Assembly: GCF_019392335.1 (NCBI RefSeq)
Contig: NZ_JAHXRQ010000013.1
Location: 62,001 to 126,000 of the forward strand
Reading direction: 5' to 3'
Length of the DNA: 64,000 nt
Origin: Mameliella sp. CS4
Lineage (GTDB): Bacteria; Pseudomonadota; Alphaproteobacteria; Rhodobacterales; Rhodobacteraceae
This document shows, piece by piece, positions 17,496 through 25,179 of this stretch. The notes under the pieces were generated by a model. It worked only from the letters and a program-made list of their open reading frames with translations, did no database searches and had not been told where the DNA came from. How positions within the stretch are numbered: the first letter of the stretch is position 1; every line of letters starts with the position of its first letter. The translations under genes were made by a program, and so were the position numbers.

Positions 17496-17534
17496 AAAAA
17501 ACGACGCGGCGCACGAGTTTTCCCCGTGCGCCGC
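17496..17534 (-). terminator. Strong intrinsic terminator/attenuator inside the nuo cluster, before nuoG
   Basis: On the minus strand, GCGGCGCACG (17534-17525) and CGTGCGCCGC (17515-17506) form a 10-bp perfect stem around a 9-base loop, followed by GACG and then six T residues (17501-17496). It lies 57 bases after the stop of the DUF5333 gene and 118 bases before the nuoG start, so it could end the nuoA-proximal transcript or attenuate read-through into nuoG. Confidence 0.72.
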
Positions 17535-17538
17535 ATTA

Positions 17539-17550
17539 TTGTGATCACAA
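17539..17550. promoter_or_regulatory. Perfect 12-base palindrome TTGTGATCACAA upstream of nuoG
   Basis: TTGTGATCACAA resembles a compact CRP/FNR-type operator. It lies 5 bases on the promoter side of the terminator hairpin and about 160 bases before nuoG. Ten bases of it (TGTGATCACA) recur at 28963-28972, upstream of nuoA. The regulator is unknown. Confidence 0.4.
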
Positions 17551-17590
17551 AAGTTGAATATGTACCGCCTGTTAGCGGCCTGCGCCCGAC

Positions 17591-17983
17591 TCAGCGCAGG
17601 AAGTAGCCAACCGGCCCGCCGCGCGAAATGTCGTCCCGTCCGAACTTGCACAGGGCGCTGGTGTCCTTGGGATTGACCCCCTGCGTGGTCAGCCAGATTT
17701 CGGCCTTGCCGCGCATCCGTTTCTTTTCCTTGTCGGACTTCACGTAATCGTCGATCTCGGTCTCGGAATAGCCAAGGGCCTTGGCGCGTTTTTCCAGCGC
17801 CTTGATCTGGCGATAGGCCCGCACCATGCGCGGCTGCAGGTCGTCGCAATTCTTGCGGATCTCGTCCGCGATCGCGATCGCCATCAGGCCGTCGTCGATT
17901 TCGCTGACCTCGCGCAGGGGTGGCTTGGCCACGGCGGGAAGGGCCAGGGTCATGCAGACGATGGAAGTGAGAATCAGGCGCAT
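17591..17983 (-). CDS. DUF5333 family exported protein
   Basis: A 130-residue protein with a signal peptide (MRLILTSIVCMTLALPAVA) and a helical mature part (IADEIRKNCDDLQPRMVRAY, then a Lys/Arg-rich stretch) with two cysteines (RKNCDD and ALCKFG). I recognise it as the Rhodobacterales-specific DUF5333 family, whose function is unknown and which is found near nuo genes. The ATG at 17983 is chosen for the signal peptide. It is the last gene before the internal terminator. Confidence 0.8.
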   Translation of the reverse strand: MRLILTSIVCMTLALPAVAKPPLREVSEIDDGLMAIAIADEIRKNCDDLQPRMVRAYRQIKALEKRAKALGYSETEIDDYVKSDKEKKRMRGKAEIWLTTQGVNPKDTSALCKFGRDDISRGGPVGYFLR

Positions 17984-18109
17984 ACGCGGCTCTCCGTTGT
18001 CAGACTGTTGCCCTTCAGGTGGGGGCAGACGGGCCGGATATTCAATATCCGCCCCCTGCACGCCCCCGTTTCGGCAAGGATCCACGCATCCGGAGCGCCT
18101 TTACGGCCC

Positions 18110-18460
18110 TCAGGCCGCGGGGTCGTGGCAGCTGCCGCTGAAAGTCAGGGTGTCGTCCACCACACGCAGGGTCTGCGCATCGGCGTTCGGCGCCAAGGTC
18201 CAGTCGATCTCGGAAGTGCCGAAGAACTGAATGCAGTGCTGGGTGGCCTTGTAGTCCGCCGCGGCGCGCGCGCCCTCCACCGACTTCGATACTTGGTGAA
18301 CGGTCACGGTAAAGACCTGCCGGTTCTTGCGCTCGCTCTTCACGACGGTCCGAAAGCGCTGACCGTCGAAGACCGGCTCGTCCGACTTGAAGATCCCGGC
18401 GCGCCCGCAGCCCCCGAGCGTGGCCGCGAGGGCCAGAATGCACAACACGCGAGTCATCAT
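18110..18460 (-). CDS. Lipoprotein of unknown function in the nuo cluster
   Basis: A 116-residue protein starting with a lipoprotein signal (MMTRVLCILALAATLGGC, lipobox LGGC). The mature part is beta-rich in appearance (FRTVVKSERKNRQVFTVTVHQV) and has two further cysteines (TQHCIQ and SGSCHD). Family not recognised. Two adjacent ATG codons compete as the start (18460 and 18457). It begins one base after the preceding gene ends. Confidence 0.76.
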   Translation of the reverse strand: MMTRVLCILALAATLGGCGRAGIFKSDEPVFDGQRFRTVVKSERKNRQVFTVTVHQVSKSVEGARAAADYKATQHCIQFFGTSEIDWTLAPNADAQTLRVVDDTLTFSGSCHDPAA

Positions 18461-18461
18461 C

Positions 18462-18812
18462 TTATTGGCCTCCCCGGCACAGTACCTCGAACTCGGCTGC
18501 CTTGGCGGTCACCCCGGCCAGGATCGTGGTCAGGGCGCGCGCATCGCGACAGCCGGCCTTGGCGGCAAAGGCCCCTGCGGCCCGGATCTGCGCCTGTCCC
18601 GGCACGACACCGGCAACTGTGGTGACACTGACATAGGCCTGTAGCGCCTGGGCAGAGCCCGATCCGTCACGGGCCTGCATCGTCACCGCGCGGCGCTGAA
18701 TATCGCCCAGGAAACTCTTGGAGCGGACGGTTTCCGCCTGCGCCACGGGCGCAAGCGCCGCAATCAGCACCGCCGTTCCCAAAATCCGTTTCATCATTCC
18801 AACCCGTGTCAT
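18462..18812 (-). CDS. Small exported protein in the nuo cluster
   Basis: A protein of 111-116 residues with a signal peptide (MMKRILGTAVLIAALAPVAQA) and a mature domain of about 90 residues that contains two cysteines (KAGCRD and VLCRGG). No family recognised. The start is either ATG at 18812, with GAGG about 10 bases upstream, or one of the two ATGs at 18797 and 18794; all keep the signal peptide. A 146-base gap without a gene separates it from the DUF3291 gene upstream. Confidence 0.72.
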   Translation of the reverse strand: MTRVGMMKRILGTAVLIAALAPVAQAETVRSKSFLGDIQRRAVTMQARDGSGSAQALQAYVSVTTVAGVVPGQAQIRAAGAFAAKAGCRDARALTTILAGVTAKAAEFEVLCRGGQ

Positions 18813-18958
18813 TTTTGCTCGCCTCGCGCGTTGGCACTACTGTGCCCCTGCGCGCCGGCACTGTCGCGCCTGCGGCGCAAGAGGTCAAGGAGCGGGCGTC
18901 CCTGCACGCGGGCGGCGCCTTGCCCAGCCTTCCGTTGCAAGGCAAGGCGGAACAGGTG

Positions 18959-19441
18959 TCACACCGCCTCGGGCGTGCAGTGCCTTGCGCGCCACATCTG
19001 CGCCTGCGGCACGTAGGACCAGCCAAAAGCCGCATCCGTGTCGCCCTGTGTCTTGCGCATCTCCAGCCGTTCCAGCGCCTCGTCCAGCGTCGGCTGGTGC
19101 CCCTCGGGCACCCACCACATCACGAAATGCTGTTCGCCCATGATCTCGAACCATTCTGTGCGTCGATCATAGAACTGCTTGTGGATGGTGCCCCAGACAA
19201 AGCGTTCAAGGCTTTCCACGTCCTCCCAGACCGTCAGGTTGGACACGAACTGCGGATCTCCCTCGATTTTGGCCTCGGTGTTGCCGGTGCCCGGCTCGCC
19301 CGAACCTTCCATCATCCAGACAAAGCCCGGCATCCGCTTGCCCAGCCCGTTCACCCGGTCGAGGTTGGCCATGAAGTCCGCCACGCGCGGGTCATCCGTG
19401 GGGGCCAGCAAGCGCCCGATGTTCAATTCCGCCAGATGCAT
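18959..19441 (-). CDS. DUF3291 domain protein (tandem copy 2)
   Basis: A 160-residue cytoplasmic protein of the DUF3291 family, related in fold to ferredoxin-like monooxygenase (ABM) domains. Visible family features are AELNIGRL near the start, DDPRVADFMANLDRVN, and the block WGTIHKQFYDRRTEWFEIM followed by FVMWWVPEGHQPT. It is a clear paralogue of the next gene upstream (19517-19990): the arrangement of motifs is identical. Function unknown; the fold could bind haem or an aromatic ligand. Confidence 0.84.
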   Translation of the reverse strand: MHLAELNIGRLLAPTDDPRVADFMANLDRVNGLGKRMPGFVWMMEGSGEPGTGNTEAKIEGDPQFVSNLTVWEDVESLERFVWGTIHKQFYDRRTEWFEIMGEQHFVMWWVPEGHQPTLDEALERLEMRKTQGDTDAAFGWSYVPQAQMWRARHCTPEAV

Positions 19442-19516
19442 GTCATGTCCTTTCTGAAATCAATTTGGCCAAAGGCCCGCTAGCTCTAGCGCGCAGGCCC
19501 ATCCGCGCCCAATGAA

Positions 19517-19990
19517 TTATCCCGATGCGCCCCATCGCGCCCGCGCATGGGTCCAGCCGAAGGCCGCATCGCCCTCGCCCGCCCTTGCCAGGTGTTCCAG
19601 CTTTTCCGCAGCCTCCGCGATGCCGGGCCGGTGGTCGTCGGGCACCCACCACATCACCAGCCGCAGCCCCTGCCCTTGTGCGTCGTACCACTCTGCCCGC
19701 CGGTCGTAGAACCGCCGGTGGACCGTCTGCCAGACGAAATGCTCAAGGCTTGGCAGATCGCGCCAGACCGACAGGGTCGAGGCGGTCCGGGGATTCCCGC
19801 CCAGAGGCCCGCCCACATCCGTTTGCGCGGCGTCCATCTGGTCATCCGGCATGTGCCAGACATAGCCCGGGCTGCGTTCCGCCACGGCAAAAACCCGGTC
19901 GAGATTGTCACGAAAATCGGCGACGCGCGGGTCGTCCCAGTCGTATTTCAGGATACCAATGTTGAATTCGGCCAGGTTCCAGCCCGTCAC
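19517..19990 (-). CDS. DUF3291 domain protein (tandem copy 1)
   Basis: A 157-residue DUF3291 protein, paralogous to its downstream neighbour: compare AEFNIGIL, DDPRVADFRDNLDRVF, and QTVHRRFYDRRAEWY followed by LVMWWVPDDHRPG. The start is GTG at 19990, overlapping the stop of the exported protein upstream by 4 bases (GTGA), which fixes the start and indicates coupling. Function unknown. Finding a duplicated pair within a respiratory operon is odd. Confidence 0.83.
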   Translation of the reverse strand: MTGWNLAEFNIGILKYDWDDPRVADFRDNLDRVFAVAERSPGYVWHMPDDQMDAAQTDVGGPLGGNPRTASTLSVWRDLPSLEHFVWQTVHRRFYDRRAEWYDAQGQGLRLVMWWVPDDHRPGIAEAAEKLEHLARAGEGDAAFGWTHARARWGASG

Positions 19991-20397
19991 CAGCCGTCTT
20001 TCCAGCAGAGGTCGAGAAAGGACCACTCGCCCTGCCACTCCTGCGCCTCGCCGGGCTGGCGGCGAACCGAGAGACCGTAGTGCCTGCAAAAGGCGACGCC
20101 GACCTTGCGCGCCAGCGCCTTGTCGCCCGGGCCGATCTGCGGGTCCTGATTGGTACGCACCACGAGGCGGCTCTGTTCGATCCATTCCTTTTGCGGCAGC
20201 CCCGTATCCGGCGCACTGCGCACGGTTTCGGTCTCGTAGAGGCCGAACCACACGTCGAAGGATCGTCCGTTGTAGATCACCTCGTCGGTGAGTTCATACG
20301 GCATCTTGCCCTGCGCCAAGGCGGCAGAGGCAAAAAGCAAAAGGCCCCCTGCCAAACGGCAGGAGGCCCTGAGTACATCCGGAAACAGCACGGTCAT
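19987..20397 (-). CDS. Exported protein of unknown function directly after nuoF
   Basis: A 136-residue protein with a signal peptide (residues 1-29, ending SAALAQ) and a mature part carrying two cysteines (AFCRHYG and DLCWKDGW). The ATG at 20397 overlaps the nuoF stop by 4 bases. I do not recognise the family. With other exported neighbours of similar size it may form a periplasmic set associated with complex I assembly or with the membrane, but this is inference from position only. Confidence 0.74.
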   Translation of the reverse strand: MTVLFPDVLRASCRLAGGLLLFASAALAQGKMPYELTDEVIYNGRSFDVWFGLYETETVRSAPDTGLPQKEWIEQSRLVVRTNQDPQIGPGDKALARKVGVAFCRHYGLSVRRQPGEAQEWQGEWSFLDLCWKDGW

Positions 20398-21692
20398 TCC
20401 GCGGCGACGGCGCTGGCGCGCCCCGCCTTCTGCGCCTTGATGCGATCCTCGATCTCGTCGCGGAAGTTGCGGATCAGACCCTGGATAGGCCAGGCCGCCG
20501 CGTCGCCGAGCGCGCAGATCGTGTGGCCCTCGACCTGCTTGGTCACGTCCCAGAGCATGTCGATCTCTTCCTCGTCGGCCTCGCCTTTGACCAGCCGCTC
20601 CATCACCCGCATCATCCAGCCGGTGCCTTCGCGGCAGGGTGTGCACTGGCCACAGCTTTCGTGCTTGTAGAACTTGGCCAGGCGCCAGATCGCCTTGATG
20701 ATGTCCGTGTCCTTGTCCATCACGATCACCGCCGCGGTGCCCAGGCCGGACCCCAGTTCGCCGCGCAGGTAATCGAAGTCCATGATCGCGTCGCGCATGT
20801 TCTCACCACGCACGCAGGGCACGGAGGAGCCGCCCGGGATCACCGCCTTGAGGTTGTCCCAGCCACCACGGATGCCGCCACAGTGCTTTTCGATCAGCTC
20901 CTCGAAAGAGATCGACATGGCCTCTTCGACAACGCAAGGCGTGTTGACGTGGCCCGAAACGGCAAACAGCTTGGTGCCTTTGTTGTTGTCACGGCCAAAG
21001 CCCGAGAACCACTCCGCCCCGCGCCGCAGGATCGTCGGGACGACGGCGATGGATTCGACATTGTTCACCGTGGTCGGGCAGCCATAAAGACCCGCGCCCG
21101 CCGGGAACGGCGGTTTCATGCGGGGCATGCCCTTCTTGCCTTCGAGGCTTTCCAGCAGCGCGGTTTCCTCACCACAGATGTAGGCACCGGCGCCGTGGTG
21201 CAGAAACAGTTCGAAATCCCAGCCCGAGCCGGCGGCGTTCTTGCCCAGGAGGCCCGCGTCATAGGCCTCGTCGATGGCGGCCTGCAGCGCCTCGCGCTCG
21301 CGGATGTATTCGCCGCGGATGTAGATGTAGCAGGCATGGGCCTGCATCGCGAAACTGGCGATCAGGCAGCCTTCGATCAGCGTATGCGGATCGTGGCGCA
21401 TGATCTCGCGGTCCTTGCAGGTGCCCGGCTCGGATTCGTCGGCATTGACCACCAGGTAGGCCGGACGCCCATCCGATTCCTTGGGCATGAAGGACCATTT
21501 GAGCCCGGTCGGGAAACCGGCGCCGCCGCGCCCGCGCAGGCCAGAGGCCTTCATCTCTTCGATGATCCAGTCACGCCCCTTGGCGATCAGATCCTTTGTC
21601 CCGTCCCAGTGGCCACGCTTTTTCGCGCCGTCGAGGGTGCGGTCATGCATGCCGTAGAGGTTGGTAAAGATCCGGTCCTGGTCAGCTAGCAT
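20394..21692 (-). CDS. nuoF: NADH-quinone oxidoreductase subunit F
   Basis: A 432-residue flavoprotein that oxidises NADH. It contains the Gly-rich NADH/FMN loop GRGGAGFPTGLKW, the FMN site (GAGAYICGEETALLESLEG) and the 4Fe-4S (N3) motif ESCGQCTPCREGTGW near the C-terminus. Length and motifs are standard. It lies 3 bases after the DUF5337 gene and overlaps the next gene by 4 bases. Confidence 0.97.
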   Translation of the reverse strand: MLADQDRIFTNLYGMHDRTLDGAKKRGHWDGTKDLIAKGRDWIIEEMKASGLRGRGGAGFPTGLKWSFMPKESDGRPAYLVVNADESEPGTCKDREIMRHDPHTLIEGCLIASFAMQAHACYIYIRGEYIREREALQAAIDEAYDAGLLGKNAAGSGWDFELFLHHGAGAYICGEETALLESLEGKKGMPRMKPPFPAGAGLYGCPTTVNNVESIAVVPTILRRGAEWFSGFGRDNNKGTKLFAVSGHVNTPCVVEEAMSISFEELIEKHCGGIRGGWDNLKAVIPGGSSVPCVRGENMRDAIMDFDYLRGELGSGLGTAAVIVMDKDTDIIKAIWRLAKFYKHESCGQCTPCREGTGWMMRVMERLVKGEADEEEIDMLWDVTKQVEGHTICALGDAAAWPIQGLIRNFRDEIEDRIKAQKAGRASAVAAE

Positions 21693-21695
21693 CTC

Positions 21696-21914
21696 TCAAT
21701 CCTTGTGTTCCTGGCGCTCCCGCCAGAGCCCGTATAACATCCACAGCGCCCAGACAAAGCCACCAATTGCAGCAAGGTCGAAAAGCGCGCGCCAGCGCTG
21801 GCTCAGGTCCAGCGCCGCGCCCATGACATTGGCGAGGACCCAGCCGAGAGCCGTCCCGACGATCACCAGCGCGATGGCGCGGCCTCTCCGGTTAAAGTCC
21901 TGGTTCCCGGCCAT
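21696..21914 (-). CDS. DUF5337 family small membrane protein
   Basis: A 72-residue protein with two hydrophobic segments (ALVIVGTALGWVLANVMGAA and IGGFVWALWMLYGLW) and charged ends. I recognise it as the DUF5337 family, small membrane proteins of Rhodobacterales next to nuoF with unknown function. It is 13 bases after the H3TH protein and 3 bases before nuoF. Confidence 0.8.
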   Translation of the reverse strand: MAGNQDFNRRGRAIALVIVGTALGWVLANVMGAALDLSQRWRALFDLAAIGGFVWALWMLYGLWRERQEHKD

Positions 21915-21927
21915 CGCCGCCCCTGCC

Positions 21928-22638
21928 TTATTTCACAAGTTCGGCGGCCTGCGCCACCCAGCCGTTGCGCGAGGCACGGCCGCGCACACCGGCCAGGTTC
22001 TCGTCGACCCAGGCGACGTTTTCCCCGGTCCAGGCGGCGATCTGCGAGAAATGATAGATTCCTTCGGCGTTCAGCGCCTCGGCCAGCTTGGGGCCGACGC
22101 CGTTCAACACGGTCAGGTCGTCCGCTTCGCCCTTGGGGGCCTTCAGCGCGGCGGGCTTGACCATCGCGGGGTCGGCTGCGGCCTCCACGGCGGCGACTTC
22201 GGGCGCGGCGGCGGGTTCCGCAGCAGGCGCGGTCTCGGATTTTTCGGGGGCAGCCGCCGGGGCCGCGGCAGGTTCCAAAACGGGCTCTGCCGCGGTTTCT
22301 GCCACGGGCTCAGCTACGGTTTCCTCCACGGCCACCTCAGGCTTGGCCACGGGCTCTGCCGTGGCCTCGATCACAACGGTGTCCAGCACGTCCTCGACGG
22401 GTGCAGGTTCGGCCTCTTCAGTGGTTTTTTCGGTGGTTTTCACCGAGGCCGCAACCGTCACGCTGCCCATAGGCGTGCAGATCGAGCCGAACCCTGTCGG
22501 CATGCCAGCCCAGGGCATCATGGCCAGTTTCATCATCCCCTGGCTGGCTTCCATCGCAAAGCGGGTCTGCAACTGCATCATGCGCATCAGCGGGGTAAAG
22601 TCGGGTGTCATCGAAAAGATCGGGGTCGTCATGGTCAC
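21928..22638 (-). CDS. Stand-alone helix-3-turn-helix (H3TH) protein related to the NuoE tail
   Basis: A 236-residue protein in three parts: a Met-rich N-terminus (about 1-60), a long low-complexity Ala/Glu/Pro/Val linker (about 70-170), and a C-terminal H3TH domain (174-234) of the type classed as flap-endonuclease-1-like (COG3743), with LNGVGPKLAEAL, AAWTGENVAWVDENL and RASRNGWVAQAAEL. The same domain ends NuoE, one gene away. The catalytic part of a nuclease is absent, so it is more likely a protein- or nucleic-acid-binding module. The start is GTG at 22638 (GGAG 7 bases upstream); ATG at 22632 is the alternative. Confidence 0.8.
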   Translation of the reverse strand: MTMTTPIFSMTPDFTPLMRMMQLQTRFAMEASQGMMKLAMMPWAGMPTGFGSICTPMGSVTVAASVKTTEKTTEEAEPAPVEDVLDTVVIEATAEPVAKPEVAVEETVAEPVAETAAEPVLEPAAAPAAAPEKSETAPAAEPAAAPEVAAVEAAADPAMVKPAALKAPKGEADDLTVLNGVGPKLAEALNAEGIYHFSQIAAWTGENVAWVDENLAGVRGRASRNGWVAQAAELVK

Positions 22639-22845
22639 GTTCTCGCTCCACTAAACGGGCGCAGCTTCCTGCGCGTGTCTTAGCGCCGTTCCTCCCCAAC
22701 AGTGCCGGTGCCACGCCTGCCATACTGCGCTGCGGCATGCAAGGCATGGCGATGTCGCAGCCCCTTTTCAAAGGCCGCGACCACGGGTTTGACCACTCTG
22801 TGACCAGCAATTCCTTGCGGGAACGATGCCACCCCCGTCAGAGGA

Positions 22846-23430
22846 TCAGTCGCCGGGCTTGTATGTCCAACTGCCCTTGCGCGAGGCCAGTTCCTCCTCA
22901 CCGGCGAGGACCGTCCCGGTCTTGACCAACGGAGCCTCGGCCTCGTCGCGGGGGGCGGTTGCGGGCGCCGGTTCGGGCGGTGATTCCGGCGGTGATTTCG
23001 GCGCTGGCGTCTCTGCCGGGGCCGCCTCGGCTGCGCTGTCGGCGCTGTAGGTCCAGGTGCCCTTGCGGCTGGCGAGGTCGTCCTCACCGGGCAAGTCCCC
23101 GCTGGGTTTGACCAGCGCCCCGTCGTCAACGCTTTCGGGCGCTGCGGGTGCCGCTTCAGGGGCGGGCGCGGCCTCGGGCTGCGGCGCCGGTGCCGGTGTG
23201 GGGGGCGGCGCGGGTCGCGCGACGGGCGCCGGAGGCGTGGCCTGGCTGGCGCAGAACACCTTCGAGAACAGCAGGCCAAGCACGACGAGCGTCACGCCGG
23301 CGGCAAAGACCGCCTGAATCACCCGCCAGTCGCCCAGCGTCAGCAGCAATACGAAAACAAGAAAGGCGGCCAAAGCCGCCAATCCCCAACTCAACTGACC
23401 GCAGTTCCCCTGCCCAGTCCGATCCCCCAT
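22846..23430 (-). CDS. Membrane-anchored protein with two SRKGSW motifs
   Basis: A 194-residue protein: a short N-terminus, two membrane helices (about 15-32 and 37-58), then a long Pro/Ala-rich tail with two copies of a 14-residue motif, GEDDLASRKGTWTY (115-128) and GEEELASRKGSWTY (177-190). The same motif occurs in the NuoE linker (GQDDLSSRKGSWRY, 289-302). I know no named family for it. The ATG at 23430 has an excellent GGGAGGA site. The tail could dock on the partner that binds NuoE. A 7-bp stem-loop (23455-23473) separates it from nuoE. Confidence 0.8.
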   Translation of the reverse strand: MGDRTGQGNCGQLSWGLAALAAFLVFVLLLTLGDWRVIQAVFAAGVTLVVLGLLFSKVFCASQATPPAPVARPAPPPTPAPAPQPEAAPAPEAAPAAPESVDDGALVKPSGDLPGEDDLASRKGTWTYSADSAAEAAPAETPAPKSPPESPPEPAPATAPRDEAEAPLVKTGTVLAGEEELASRKGSWTYKPGD

Positions 23431-23509
23431 GACTTTCCTCCCTGTCGCCGATATCCGGTCCTGTCTGGACCGGAGTATCACGAAAAAGGGCGTCCGGGGC
23501 TATCAGACT

Positions 23510-24730
23510 TTAGGACCGCGCCGCCAGCTCCTTGGCCTGCGCCACCCATTCGTCCCGGGTGGCCCTGCCCTTGAAGCCTTCGAGGTTCTCGTCGACCCAG
23601 GCCAGTTCCTTGTCGGTCCAAGCGGCAACCTGGTCGAAATGGTAGAAACCAAGCGAGTGCAGCAGCTGTTCCAGCTTGGGCCCCACACCCTTGATTTCCT
23701 TCAGGTCATCGGGCTTGCCGTCGCGCGGGCCATCCAGCCCCACCGGTTTGTCTTCTGCTGCGGGTGCCGCGGGTTTGTCCTCTGCCGGTTTCGGCTTCGG
23801 CTTGTCCTCGGCGGCAGGCGCCTCGTAACGCCAGCTGCCCTTGCGGCTGGACAGGTCGTCCTGCCCGGGCAGCGGCGTGCTGGGCTGGACCAGAGCCTGT
23901 TCGACCTCGGCAGGCGCCTCGGCGACTTTCTCCGGCTTCGGCGCGGGCTTGGCGGGTTGCGGGGTTTCCCCGGCGGGAACTTTCGCCTCGGGCGCGTCCG
24001 GTTGGGTGCCACGGGTGCCCGACTGGTCATTCCAGGGCGACGTCAGCGGCACCTCGGTGCCGTCGATGCGCTTGATCGTGTCGCCGATATCCTCGGCCAG
24101 CTGCGCGCTGGCGTTCAGCTTGATCGAGCCGTTGACGAATTCGGTCAAGGTGGTGATGCCCGGCTTGGGCTCCGAGGCGAAACGGCCGTTCTGCGGCCCG
24201 ACCTGGGGCACCTCACCCCGTGCCAGCGCATCCAGCAGATCGCGCAGCTTTTCGGCGGTCAGGTCCTCGTAGTAATCCTTGCCGATCTGGGCCATCGGCG
24301 CATTGGTGCAGGCGCCGAGGCATTCCACCTCTTCCCAGCTGAACTTGCCGTCCTCGGACAGCGCGTGCGGCTTGTCAGCGATCTTTTCGCGGCAAACGGC
24401 CATCAGGTCCTCGGCGCCGCAGATCATGCAGGAAGTCGTGCCGCAGATCTGGATATGCGCCAGCGAGCCGACCGGCTGCAGCTGGAACATGAAGTAGAAA
24501 CTGGCCACCTCCAGCGCGCGGATATAGGCCAGCCCCAGCATGTCGGCGACATGTTCGATTGCCGGACGGCTCAGCCAGCCTTCCTGCTCCTGCGCCCGCC
24601 ACAACAGCGGGATGATCGCGCTGGCCTGCCGGCCCTCGGGATACTTGGTGATCTGCTCGCGCGCCCAGGCCAGGTTGGCAGGCGTAAAGGCAAAACTTTC
24701 GGGCTGTTCGGGGTGCAGTCGGCGCAGCAT
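23510..24730 (-). CDS. nuoE: NADH-quinone oxidoreductase subunit E with a long C-terminal extension
   Basis: A 406-residue protein. Residues about 10-175 are the standard thioredoxin-like NuoE with the 2Fe-2S (N1a) ligands C96, C101, C137 and C141, partner of NuoF. The rest is extra: a region of about 190-245, a Pro/Lys/Glu-rich linker, the motif GQDDLSSRKGSWRY (289-302), another low-complexity linker, and an H3TH domain (342-402; IKGVGPKLEQLL, AAWTDKELAWVDENL). Ordinary NuoE is about 160-240 residues; Rhodobacter species are known for longer forms. The linker motif is shared with 22846-23430 and the end domain with 21928-22638. Confidence 0.96.
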   Translation of the reverse strand: MLRRLHPEQPESFAFTPANLAWAREQITKYPEGRQASAIIPLLWRAQEQEGWLSRPAIEHVADMLGLAYIRALEVASFYFMFQLQPVGSLAHIQICGTTSCMICGAEDLMAVCREKIADKPHALSEDGKFSWEEVECLGACTNAPMAQIGKDYYEDLTAEKLRDLLDALARGEVPQVGPQNGRFASEPKPGITTLTEFVNGSIKLNASAQLAEDIGDTIKRIDGTEVPLTSPWNDQSGTRGTQPDAPEAKVPAGETPQPAKPAPKPEKVAEAPAEVEQALVQPSTPLPGQDDLSSRKGSWRYEAPAAEDKPKPKPAEDKPAAPAAEDKPVGLDGPRDGKPDDLKEIKGVGPKLEQLLHSLGFYHFDQVAAWTDKELAWVDENLEGFKGRATRDEWVAQAKELAARS

Positions 24731-24821
24731 GGCTTTCGGCTTTCCGTCTTACGTCCGGCGCCAGGGCGCGGCGCCTCGGGTTTCAATCTTGCATCCAGTC
24801 CGGCCCTTGGGGCCGGTCACG

Positions 24822-25130
24822 TCACGTTGCTGCCGCGGGCGCGGGCTCTGTCTTGGGGGCGCAGGCGCCGGTCTGAAGGCGCACACCGCCGTTCGACAGC
24901 GGCACGGCCTCTTTCTGTTCGACCTTGTATTGCGAGATGGTCACCAGCTTTTCGCGCGGCATCCCGGTCTGCAGTTCCACCGGCAGATAATCGCTTTCAC
25001 TCACGAGGTCGCAACCGATCGAGGCCACGGCCGCATCGAAGGCCGCAAGGTCTTCTTCGGTGACGCCCTCGGGCAGGAAGCAACCCGAAACCAGTCCCGT
25101 CGCGACCAGGGCAAAAGCGTATCTCTTCAT
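24822..25130 (-). CDS. Small lipoprotein between nuoD and nuoE
   Basis: A 102-residue protein with a lipoprotein signal (MKRYAFALVATGLVSGC, lipobox VSGC at Cys17). The mature part has two cysteines (IGCDLV and GACAPK) and ends in a Pro/Ala tail. The middle (DYLPVELQTGMPREKLVTIS) looks like a small folded domain. No family recognised. It follows the 186-residue exported protein by 49 bases. Confidence 0.75.
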   Translation of the reverse strand: MKRYAFALVATGLVSGCFLPEGVTEEDLAAFDAAVASIGCDLVSESDYLPVELQTGMPREKLVTISQYKVEQKEAVPLSNGGVRLQTGACAPKTEPAPAAAT

Positions 25131-25179
25131 CGTGTCGTCCCTCGCAAAAGGCCGCGCGGCGGCGGCCCATCTTTCCCCG

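Noticed and set aside
15264..17606. Very long open frame on the plus strand opposite nuoG
   Set aside because: It mirrors nuoG codon structure in GC-rich DNA, has low-complexity Arg/Ala/Gly/His composition and no ribosome site or known domain.
21928..22638. Calling the H3TH protein a DNA nuclease
   Set aside because: Only the small C-terminal H3TH module is present; no nuclease catalytic domain or acidic active-site cluster is visible.
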